Assembly (NCBI RefSeq): GCF_009017415.1
Contig: NC_092407.1
Span: forward strand, 2,356,001-2,420,000
Source: Aspergillus flavus
Taxonomy: Eukaryota > Ascomycota > Eurotiomycetes > Eurotiales > Aspergillaceae
Reading direction: 5' to 3'
DNA length: 64,000 nucleotides
A model generated the notes under the pieces. That model saw nothing but the letters and a program-made list of their open reading frames with translations, did no database searches and was not told the origin of the DNA. The translations under genes were made by a program, and so were the position numbers. Of the stretch, positions 47,336-57,232 are shown one piece after another; position 1 is the first letter of the stretch; every line of letters starts with the position of its first letter.

Positions 47336-48697
47336 GCGTCCGGTTGGTGTTATAGACAAGTCAACCGAATAAAGAGAGTGAAGATAATCGTGTCGGAGAA
47401 GTTGGAGACAAGTACTATCGTGCGGAGTACAGCTTGAGCACTTGTTTGCATCCCATATCACTTGACATGTGGACCGTGTAGCTTAGTCATGTCAGTACCC
47501 TTATCCTGATTGGATGCTCTCTATGCTCCTACAACAGTGAGGGAACTATAGCCAGGGCTGTACTCGATCAGATCATCCAACTTAAAGATTGCTACAGATT
47601 GATTCATACTAGCGTCAAGTCTAGATTTCGCATATCTACTTTTGGGATTGACTATATGTTTTTTCTCCTGACCTAAGTTGAAGAGATCACTCGTGAGCTG
47701 AAGACTACTAATTCACTAACCATAAGCGCATATATTTGCAACTTTGCACAGGAATCGACTTATATCTGGGCTTATAAAGTATTGGAAGATTAGCGCCAGG
47801 ACAAGGTCGACAGCAGTCCGCTGTTCTTTCTATAAGCGGTGCGAGCAGCACTGGAATGACTTCTCCGGATAAAGAGAGCGATGACAGCAACCATTCCGAT
47901 GCACAATTGATCTCTTTGCCGCTGTCATGATCAATATGCGATGACACATTCAGGGTGAAATGGAATCTCTAGCGGTCACCTCATTGCACCTCGTAGTCGC
48001 ACATATGCTGCTCTGGAAGACCATTGGCGGAGTTTTGGGCCCGGCGGTTCTCCCCAGGCCACGTTCTGCTTACACACTGGAGGCCACATTCTAGAAGCTG
48101 CAACTTGTATGCGCGTATTGGAGATAATGTCGGATTGCTCGCTAGCACCCCTCCAGTCGGCGGTATCCGACAATAGCTCTCTTCAACCAATTGAACTAGT
48201 ATCAGTCAATGTAAGGGGTTGTTGATAACTGAAACTCAACAGACTGCGCTCGCAGACAGAAGTTAGCATCCCAGATGACAATTACACCAATTGAGCAACC
48301 TGGAGAAGGCAGCAACATAATGGAAAGCCGCAAGCAGCTACCTGGTATTACTGTATGTAGAAATTACTCAGCCCGGAAGAAAACGGCAAACCCCCTACTT
48401 AGTCATGTGGGGAGTGGAGAACCCCCTAACAATGACGATAATCCCCGAGGGCGGGTCGTGCCATGAATCGTGGAGGCGATCGGTCATATCCGTTGCCTAA
48501 TGCCTACCCCATTACCGGCCGAGAGGAGCTGAGCTATGTCTACCTGTCTGCTCCTCCTGTACTCCCTGCGATGGTAGCAAAGTGACAACCAACTGACAAT
48601 CATCGTACAACTTCCATTAGTCCACGAATCGGAGATCTACGGTTCTTAATATCAATCCCTGAAGCCAAGACATCGTCAGTGTCTTGTCAGATCCACC
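47336..48697. other. Divergent intergenic region
   Basis: 1.36 kb between the SPF45-like and AMP-forming ligase starts. It includes a CCGAGG hexamer (48445-48450). Two overlapping minus-strand frames near 47976-48190 have no domain or splice support and are not called. Confidence 0.5.
48445..48450. promoter_or_regulatory. Possible FarA/FarB-type CCTCGG site
   Basis: CCGAGG is the reverse complement of CCTCGG, the core bound by Aspergillus FarA/FarB regulators of fatty-acid and peroxisomal genes. It lies about 250 bp upstream of a gene whose product ends in a peroxisomal signal. A six-base match can easily arise by chance, so this is weak. Confidence 0.25.
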
Positions 48698-50414
48698 ATG
48701 ACCACCTTAGCGCAGTCCTTCTCCTCTCGGAGCGCCGACATTGCAGTTGTGGTTCCCAAGAGACAGACCCCCCTGTCCCCTAATCTCAGCATCACCTATC
48801 AACAGCTGCATGCTCATGTGGCCGAGTTCCAAGCTAAATTGGCTAAGCTGGGCGTTGGTCACGGAGGTGCGGTGTCCTTGGCGCTGGCAAACTCGTACGA
48901 ATTCATCGTCGGGTTTCTAGGCGCGTCCTGGCAGCGGGCGATCGCCGCTCCACTAAATCCCGCTTATAAGCAGGAGGAGTTCGAGTTCTATATCGATGAC
49001 CTTAGTTCGACGTTAGTGCTGATTCCTAAGGGGTCGTATGCGCAGAATGGCCCCGCCGTGCGTGCTGGAAGAAAATACAATGCTGCGATTGCGGAGTGCT
49101 ACTGGAATGGCACAGAGGTGGTTTTAGATGTGAAGGAACAAGGCAAATTGGCGGGTAGCGCGGGTGTGACTGTCGGACAGGCCCAGCCGGACGATGTTGC
49201 TCTTGTGCTTCATACAAGTGGCACGACCGGCAGGCCCAAAGCTGTAGGTCTCCCCGTTCCGGCAAAACTATAGATGCTAACATGGAAAAGGTTCCACTCA
49301 CCCACAAGAATCTCACCACGACCATGAGTATGTGCCCGGATAGCATGCATCGAAGAGTATTAACCATGTCGTAGGGAATATCCGGGATACGTACAAGCTA
49401 ACGCCAAAGGATCGTACATATTTGGTGATGCCTCTTTTCCATGTCCATGGCCTCCTAGCAGCATTCCTGGCGCCTCTATACTCTGGAGGATCCGTCATTG
49501 TACCTCCAAAGTTCTCGGCCCATGAATTCTGGTCAGACTTCGTAGCCTACAACGCGAACTGGTACACAGCTGTGCCTACTATCCACCAGATTCTGCTTAA
49601 AACTCCCCTGCCCAATCCCATCCCCAATATCCGCTTCATCCGCTCATGTTCCTCACCATTATCCCCCAAAACCTTCCAGGATCTGGAAAAGACGTTCAAC
49701 GCGCCCGTCCTGGAGGCGTACGCAATGACCGAAGCCGCTCACCAGATGACCAGCAACCCACTTCCGCCCGGAAAGCGCCAACCCGGCAGCGTCGGCCTCG
49801 GACAGGGTGTAGAGATCAAGATCCTCGATCAAGATGGCAACGAGGTTCCCCAGGGCAAGGAGGCCGAGATTTGCGTGCGCGGTGAGAATGTAACCAAGGG
49901 GTATCTGAACAACCCATCCGCCAACAAATCTTCGTTCACCAAGGACGGGTTCTTCCGCACGGGAGACCAGGGTAAGAAGGATCCGGACGGCTACGTGATC
50001 ATCACCGGGCGTATCAAAGAGCTCATCAACAAGGGCGGAGAAAAGATCAGCCCCATCGAGCTGGACAACACGCTCCTACACCACCCCAAGGTAGCCGAGG
50101 CTGTGTGCTTCGCCATCCCAGACGAGGGGCACTATGGCGAGGACATCGGAGCTGCGGTTGTCCTGAAGGGCAACAACACAGCCACGGAGGACGAGTTGAA
50201 GTCGTTCATGGCAGAGAAGTTGGCGAAATTCAAGACCCCCAAGAGGGTATGTATCCCGCCCAACACACACCCCCACATACCACAAGAATGTCACGGTGGC
50301 TGACAACACTATCACTAGGTCTGGATTGTTCCACAGATTCCCAAGACCGCAACGGGCAAAATCCAACGCCGCAAGGTCGCAGAGGCGATGCTGACACCCA
50401 AGGCAAAGCTGTAA
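48698..50414 (+). CDS. Peroxisomal AMP-forming acyl-CoA synthetase-like enzyme (Pcs60/oxalyl-CoA synthetase type)
   Basis: Predicted 516-residue member of the adenylate-forming superfamily. Exons 48698-49243, 49291-49327, 49375-50246, 50319-50414. The P-loop LHTSGTTGRPKAV spans an exon junction at about residue 182. Downstream are PLFHVHGLLAAFLAPL, the A5 motif EAYAMTEAAHQM, the A7/A8 motifs FRTGDQGKKDPDGYVIITGR and KELINKGGEKISP, and the C-terminal PKTATGKIQRRKV with the catalytic Lys. The last three residues, AKL, form a type 1 peroxisomal targeting signal. Yeast Pcs60 and plant AAE3 of the same group activate oxalate or medium-chain acids with CoA. The order of motifs fits this group best, but the substrate is not proven. 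Only 151 bp separate its stop from that of the YciI-family gene, which is convergent. Confidence 0.93.
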
Positions 50415-50565
50415 ATAGGACCTTACATCCTCACATATTCACATATACGTACAACATACAATACGCACATTCGTATTGGAAATATACCTACCTACCTACG
50501 CAAATAAAATAGTAGTACGAAGCCTCTTAGAAATCCAACTCAATCCAATCCAATGCCCAATAAAT

Positions 50566-51190
50566 CTAAGGAAGAGCCTTATCCCCAACCCTAACGGCAC
50601 ACATAAACTACAACCACCAACATCAGCCCAAACCCAAGATAAAGACACCCTCCCCCAATCCCACCAATCCAAGGGAAACAGTGAAGAAAGAAAAGAAAAA
50701 ATCGACATACCGGAATAATCTGCGCCTTCTCAACATCCCACACACCACTGCGCGTATAAATATCGTTACTGATCAACGCCTTAACCTCAGCCTCATTCTC
50801 GGCGACGACAATCAACGCACTCCCATTAAAGGGAGGGGTCTCGCCAGGCGCGGGGTGAGAGTCCAGCGTTCCGCCTATATACCCCGCCGTCAGTTCTCGC
50901 GTCCATTGTATGGTCCATGTTTATGTCCAATTTGACCCATTAAAAAGGGAAGATTTAAATAGAGAGGGGCATGAATGGAAGGACATACCACCACAGACGA
51001 TCGAGCCATTCTGGACTAAAGGCTTTACACCTTCGAGGTGTTGACTGTAGTATTCCAATGTTAGTGGGTTGTTTTGAGAAATCCACGGTGGGGTTGAGCG
51101 GAATACTACGTACTTGCGGACTTCCAGACGCTTTTGCAGCGAGCCTGGCTTGTCGGGGACGAGGCAGATGAATTCCTTTTTGGTGGACAT
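50566..51190 (-). CDS. YciI-family (YCII-related) small protein
   Basis: Predicted 112-residue protein of the dimeric alpha-beta barrel (ferredoxin-like) YciI family. Exons (minus): 51114-51190, 50989-51044, 50711-50874, 50566-50607. The fold is marked by EFICLVPDKPGSLQKRLEVR, the central HLEGVKPLVQNGSIVCGG, the middle GSALIVVAENEAEVKALISND and the end VWDVEKAQIIPF. The final coding exon of 14 codons (FMCAVRVGDKALP) replaces a read-through alternative that would give a spurious hydrophobic tail; the GTATGT donor at 50710 and the family-typical FxxAVR ending support it. Biochemical role is unknown in most eukaryotes; some bacterial relatives are dehydrochlorinases or muconolactone isomerase-like. 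Probably cytosolic. Confidence 0.88.
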
Positions 51191-52056
51191 TTTTTTTTTC
51201 CTTGGTGGCTTGCGTCGGTGGAGGGGGATGTCTCAGATCGGTGATCGATAGAAGGATTTAGAGCTGATGTCTCAGTAGGAGGTCGGTATTTATGGAGGTC
51301 GAAGTGGGGACTGATTGCCTTGCGGGGAAAGAGAAACAATTATCCATAATAATTGATAATCTTTTTTATCATCTCAGATTCTTCTTCTTTGCGTCACACG
51401 TGGTTGCATTTTCGATTTACGAATCAGTTAACCCTCAAGTCATAACAGCCCGACAAATTGTAGCCTATATATCTATGTACATGGACGCCAGGCACCATTA
51501 TGCCCTAGTTCTTTGCTCGTCAACGGCAGCAGCCTTGCCCCCCTTTTAAAAACATGGCTCAGTCCCAACTGAGCCCGTGTCCCTCATAGATGTTGATTCA
51601 TGCAGAGAACAACAGCCACCCAGAAGGTGCGAGCACCAGGCCACGGCAGACTGAAAACCCCATCGCAAACTTGGGAAACCCTGCAGTAGGCTTGCTTGCA
51701 CAGTCGTCAAGGAAAACAAGGCAACACCAGTAATACAAGCGTGAAATCACCCGTCCACTCTATGAGTGTCGACACCGCTGAACACGTTCCCCATAGCGCC
51801 AAAAATAGAAAAGAAGCAGCACGATCCCTAGAACGCGACATGAAGAAGACTAATTACCGGAACCATGAGATGTCCGTTTCAAACGTCCAAGTGGGGGGAA
51901 TGGTAAGGGCAAAAGTACGAGTATCAGGAAGGGGAAAAAAGAAATCCCATGTAGTAAACCACGGACATAAACGGGAAAAGGGTATTAAAATCTTGGAGAA
52001 ATAAGAACCGAAAGCCGCCGGCTCGGGGAGGAAAGGACCAAGTCCAGACAACATGC
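51191..52056. other. YciI upstream / ANP1 downstream region
   Basis: 866 bp on the minus-strand boundary. It includes a run of T/A just upstream of the YciI start and an A/G-rich part at 51780-52030 that gives lysine/arginine-rich artefact frames. No further gene is supported. Confidence 0.5.
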
Positions 52057-53544
52057 TTAGTACGCTTTACGGTCTCCAAGATTGCCGGGCTTTTCATCGG
52101 TGTCGATATGCCACACAACGTAATTAGGCAAGCCGTACACCTGGTATCCCGCTCGCTTCGCCATGCGCGCAAATCCCTCGGTTTCAGCCTGGTTCTCGAA
52201 GGCATATGCGGGGAAATTGATTCCTAGGTTTACAGTTAGTAATAGCTCTCCGGGGCAATCGTTCCAAAGGCCGTGCATAACATACCTGTACGATGGACGT
52301 CGGCCTTGACGAGAATGTTAACACCACCGATTCCATCAAGCTCGACCTCTTCGTCCTTGTTGTTCCGCCAGTCACCCATGGAAACAAGGTATTGGCGGCC
52401 CGTATCATATTCCTTGTAGCCCTCAGCCAGCACGGTGTCCGGGTCGAGGGTTTGTCGCAGCCGGCGTCCCTTGTCAGACTCAATCCACGAGTTGTAGTCA
52501 ACTGAGAATGTTAGCACTGACCATCGTTGAAAAGGGTTATTTCCACTTACAGCGACCTTCGACATCAACACCGTCCTTGTATCTGTGAAACCAAATATCT
52601 GCAGAGAGGTCAGCCTTTGCTATGGAACAACCGTGGCATTCCACATACTCGGAACGAGGATATCCCTGTCATGGGCCATGAAGTCCTGAAGGATGGTCTC
52701 TGGGCTGTCGACAATATCCACATCTCTCCAGTAAACCCAAGAATGATCAGGCTTCAGGGCGGAGTAGAGCAGATAGTTACGTGCCCGGCCAATAGCCTTA
52801 CGGCGCGGACCCTGAGCGGCAAAGGAGTGTCGATCCTCAACGTTCATGTTCACATCGGCCCCGAAGTCCTTCTTGATAATGCTCGCACTGCGGAACGCAA
52901 CCTTGTCGCCCTGTTCCTGGATCCGATTCAACTCAGAGACGAGGAGGCTTTCGGTGTCATCCTTGGAGTCGCCGACGAGGAAGGCCAAGTCGATAAGGTG
53001 ATGAGGATAGGACAGCTTGTAGAGGAGCTCGAAGTACTTTTGCAGATATGGGCCAGCATCTCTCAGCGGCGTCAGGATGAGCACTCGTTCAGCGTTTGCG
53101 ACAGCTTGAGCACTAGAGCCGATGGGGTTGAGGTCAATGTTGTGAATGGTAGAAGAGTTGACTTCATAAGGGTCATGGTGGTTATAGACGACCGGGGTTT
53201 GCATATGGGCATTCCATTCGGCCATTTCGTTAAGACTCATATCCATTGGCGACTTGGGAGGTCCGTAACAGTAGAAACTGGACGGTCGAGTTAATATGTG
53301 CATCATGTGCAGGGGGTGATTCAAGCCGCGTGCCGCGCCAAACACAGGCTGAAAGCGAGTCGAGCACTTACTTTTGCATCTCCGATGCGGACTTGCTAAT
53401 ACCACGCCACAGCAAGATCAACAAGCCAGTAAGGGCCAATGACACCAGGAAACGAGTGCGCGTCACCAGGACCAGAATGGCCCTCCATGGGGGCAACCTC
53501 GCCTTCGCCGACTTCCACGTTACACCACCCTTGGGAAGAAGCAT
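52057..53544 (-). CDS. anp1: Mannan polymerase subunit, Anp1-type GT62 mannosyltransferase
   Basis: Predicted 410-residue type II Golgi membrane protein that extends the alpha-1,6-mannan backbone. Exons (minus): 53372-53544, 52649-53277, 52551-52598, 52286-52501, 52057-52223. A short basic cytosolic tail and signal anchor occupy about residues 30-47 (FLVSLALTGLLILLW). The catalytic domain has ERVLILTPLRDA, LIDLAFLVGDSKDDT, the GPRRKAIGRARN segment, SWVYWRDVDIVDSPETI with the DVD metal-binding motif, FDYNSWIESDKG, and the end FARMAKRAGYQVYGLPNYVVWH. The wording LTPLR and LAFLVGDS is closer to yeast Anp1 than to Mnn9 or Van1, so I name it Anp1; a tree would settle this. Such proteins form M-Pol complexes with Mnn9. 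Confidence 0.92.
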
Positions 53545-55111
53545 CTTTGCGATCTAGGCAATAGCGACAAGTGAAAAGGACTTGAGGTAGGGATATCGTT
53601 CGAAGACGAAAGTTGTCGGTGTCTCGAACCGGTGACGATCCCGGGAAAAATGTAGGGTCGCTGGCACCAACGTCCGGAGATCAATCACCCTTTAGCCGAT
53701 CGCACGACCAATGAAGGTAGGACGGACCGGAAGGGGAAAAGGAGCGACCGAAAAGAGCACTTGGCGGTGGCGCCGACAAAGTCGAGGGGAGTCACTTGTC
53801 TAAGGCAATCCGAAGTTATTGTCGACTCAGTTGGGACGGGGAGAGGGAGTGCAAAGGGGAGAGAAAAAAATCGAGGTTTGCGCAGAAGTATGGGGAAGGG
53901 GGCAGGAGGAACGAAGATGGTCCGTGGGTGGTGGAAAAAGGACAGAAACGTCGGTTTGCGGGAGGGAGCGGCAACAAAATATTAAAAATAGGAAAAAACA
54001 AAAAAGAATAGACACCAAACGAATGGATTTGACGGTCGTCAAAAAGAGAAGAAGAATACTATGATTACAAGACTTGCAAAAGGCAAGAGGTGAATGCGTG
54101 TCGAAGGAGAAGTAAAAAGAAGGGGAAATTCAGAAAACAAGAGGTTCTCGAATACTGAATGAAATGGGGAGACCAACTGCGGATGGAAAAGTCCAGACAA
54201 ACACGCTTCGGGATTGGCGTTCACGTTACTTTTTATAGTCACATCAGATATTCAATTTCAACCATCTCGTCCATACCTTTCCCCATGTTGATTTCTCGGC
54301 CCTACGCCATTCATTCCTGGGAACTCTTCCCCACTACCACAATACATCTTTCTCAGAGTCATGAGGGAATCCAAAAAACAAAAGGATCTCATTCGAATCC
54401 GATCCCAAAGCCTTCATCATGTCGGTAGTATTCGCGATGAAGGGTCTTTGTCTTCTTGGCACACACGCGGCCAATGGGACCCGTCCAATTCGTCCGCCAG
54501 TTATACTGCATAAAGGGGGACGGTGTTCATTTTATACGATCTTGGCTGGAATCACGACACTAAATGAAGGTACAGCAATAATAATATCGATAATAATCCA
54601 TTCAATCACATTCGCTCTATATTCGTATTCGCTTTAGCCTGGACATGGATACACACAAATGAAAATAATGGAACAAAAACCGAAATCAACCGTATATATG
54701 TATAGATAGAGAGATAAGAAAATTCCCCTTCCACTCCGAATCCCCACAGGATAACCAAGAAGATGAAGACAACCCATCCCAATATGAACAAAGGAAAGAA
54801 ATTATGTATTTCAACATGAGAAAGAAAAGAAAATCCGTGCAACTCGCAATTCCCGACCCAGTTTTTGATGTACAACCCACTTGCTCCAGTTCGCCAGGAT
54901 CCAGTGAAAACAAGAAGACAGACCCTGATGAGAACACCAAGGCATCCCGGTGTCAATAATCAGTCCCGTTCGAAAACCAAATGGTACAATGCCACGCTAT
55001 GCCACAAAACACAATCAAAACAGCAGAATCGGCTCCAAATCACAGCTCTATGCCCAAGGACAAGGAAATTCATTACAAGGCCAAGCAGAAGCAACATGCC
55101 CTGCCACCAGC
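53545..55111. other. ANP1 upstream and bHLH downstream region
   Basis: 1.57 kb on the minus-strand boundary. It includes a purine-rich stretch at about 53840-54060. Open frames on either strand here are compositionally biased and without domains. Likely the ANP1 promoter and a long bHLH 3' UTR. Confidence 0.5.
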
Positions 55112-56311
55112 TCATGGTGACGGAATAATGGACTGGCGCCGCGACGCGGGAACCGAAAAAGTCGATTGTGTGAAGACCGGGGACGAAGGCCCGGTCATTG
55201 GGGGTGAATGGCTAAGGAAGCTCTGCGAAAAGGACTGGGAAGACCCGGTGTGTGGCGGGTCGAAGCGGGAGGCCTCCGTGCCATTCACAGCGATCTCGTC
55301 GCAGAAAACACGTAGGCCAGGCAACATGTTGCGCGGCCTCGAATCGGAAAACTGGGTAAGAGGCTGGGGACTTGGCTGTTCGGTCTTGTGCGATCGGAAC
55401 ATGTGTTCATAGGATTTCAGCTGGAGCTCAAGCGCCTGGTTACGCTCCTCCAATAGCTGGTTTTCTTGCTTCAAGGACTTGATCTGTTGCTGAGCGGACT
55501 GATTCTGCTGCTGGAGATTGGCGATCAACTGCTGAAGCTGCATACACCGGATCTGAGGCTGAAGCTTCTCAGATAGCTGCCGAGGCATCTCATTTTCCTG
55601 GCGAATAAGGTGGACAATGATCAGAAGCATGAAATCGATGAGGAAAATGGCACCCTGCACAATGTGTTCCTTCGACTCGGGAAGACTCTTAGATGGATTC
55701 CACCCGGCCCGTTCAAGGAAGAAGTCATGAATACGACTGTCCAGTTCACGGTGTAACTGGCTCAAGTTCTTTCGTCGGTTGCCCTCTGCAATGCGGTGCT
55801 TCTCCCTCTGGTCGTCACATTCGCCCGTGACCATGCTCCCCTTACGCTTTCGGCCACACAGTTGCTGCAGAGGAGGCTTGCGGTTAATATGCTTTGGGGC
55901 GATCAAGTTCACGAGGTCGGCCGAAGAAAGATCCTGGGGCCATTCAAACATCTTCTGAGAAGGCAGAGACTCGGGCCATGAGCTATCGGCTGAATTGGCA
56001 GGCGAGGGGGGCGTAACAATGTGTTCGGATGCTGGAAACGGCGACTTGACAGGGAATGATTCCTGAGAGCTGGGAGGGCTAGGGGCGAAGATCTTGGAGG
56101 CCAAAGGATTGAATGGCCCGCGAGGCAAAGGGTCTACGCGGGGCAGGGGCGGTAACCGACGGTCGTCAGTCATTTCTGTTGCGTTAGGAGCGTTGGCGAT
56201 AGAACGGACGCTTCTAAGAAGTCCATGTTAGTTATGCGTCAAGCGGCCAATGACGGTCATATCTTACGGAAGAGAGTAGCGCCGTGAGATGTCATCAGTC
56301 ATCGAACTCAT
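55112..56311 (-). CDS. bHLH transcription factor with upstream short coding exon
   Basis: Predicted 381-residue nuclear regulator. Exons (minus) 56268-56311 and 55112-56213. The short first exon encodes MSSMTDDISRRYSLP and joins in frame through SVRSIANAPNATE to the internal MTDDRRLPPLP, so the internal Met at 56173 is probably not the only start. Residues about 149-218 form a helix-loop-helix: basic region REKHRIAEGNRRKN, helix 1 LSQLHRELDSRIHDFF, a loop with Trp/Pro, and helix 2 KEHIVQGAIFLIDFMLLIIV. A Gln/Leu coiled coil follows (about 241-287: KSLKQENQLLEERNQALELQLK), as in bHLH-zip proteins that dimerise. The N-terminus is Pro/Ser-rich; the C-terminus is Ser-rich. Target genes are unknown. 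It lies beside a 7.2-kb gene-free stretch, often seen upstream of highly regulated fungal genes. Confidence 0.85.
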
Positions 56312-57160
56312 ATCTTCAAACACCACGGCTGCGGTTGCTTAGGGTTTTGAAATAAGGTGAGGTGCAGCGGGAGGATATGTATGTCTTAGTAGAGTGGATG
56401 ACCCAGTGAGATGTCGATATGTACGATGCGTCGATATGTATGTGCGAATGTCTGAGATTGATATAAACAATTGTCTCTGGGAAGGATAGATCGACGAGTG
56501 TCTCAGGGCGGGAAAGACAGTTGATAATAAATTAGTCTGAGGTCAAAGGTACGAAGTAAGGGCTAGTGATGAAACAATCAAGGGAGGATGTTGCTATGGG
56601 AGAGCAAGAAGGGATCAGACGAGAAAGTAGTCAGACTGATCCACGAGGTATAGACGAGATGAAGAACAGAATGGTTCCCGAAGGGTACGGTGCGATCCGC
56701 TGCATGTTTTATATCTTTTGCAGATGGTGAACGAGGAGGGGAATGGATCTCAGTAACCCGAAGCAGTAGGAGAGGGGGGACGAGAATGGATTGTGGCGGC
56801 GCTCAGGACTCTATGGAGACGTGCAGCAATCGATAGAGTGAAGATGGAGATGTATCATGTTGAGGATCTGCGCTCATCTCGATAGGGAAGTGGATTTTGA
56901 TTAGGGTGTGTGTGTGGATGTACTTTCCGACAATGACATACAGATCTCTCTCTCTCTTTTTCTTTTTTCTCTTTTCTAGGTTCAGAGATCGATCAATAGT
57001 ATTATTTGGGTTTTTCTTTTTTACAAATAATTCTAATATAATAATAGAGATTGTTATTAATTAATTATTATTGTTATATTATTGTTATTTCCCTCATGCT
57101 GATCTCCTTTAATAGAAAACCAGAGAACATTTTCTATCTTCGCTTTTACCATATAAATTC

Positions 57161-57232
57161 CTTTATTTTATTTTATTTTATTTATTTTCTAAGTAGAAGA
57201 ATAGAAAGAATAAATAAATAAATAAATAAATA
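57161..57232. repeat. AT-rich foldback: TTTTA repeats facing TAAA repeats
   Basis: TTTTA-type units (about 57161-57189) are followed, about 20 nt later, by TAAATAAATAAATAAATAAATA (57211-57232). The two tracts are largely complementary and could form an imperfect hairpin. It is a microsatellite that may vary in length between strains. Confidence 0.65.

Noticed and set aside
50611..50710. Hydrophobic C-terminal anchor on the YciI-family protein
   Set aside because: The segment is an intron with a GTATGT donor. Splicing gives the family-typical ending.
52527..53294. 255-codon plus-strand frame
   Set aside because: It is antisense to the Anp1-type mannosyltransferase exons.
53761..54064. Lysine/arginine-rich open frames on both strands
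   Set aside because: They arise from a purine-rich stretch and are mirrored in several frames, a sign of composition rather than coding.
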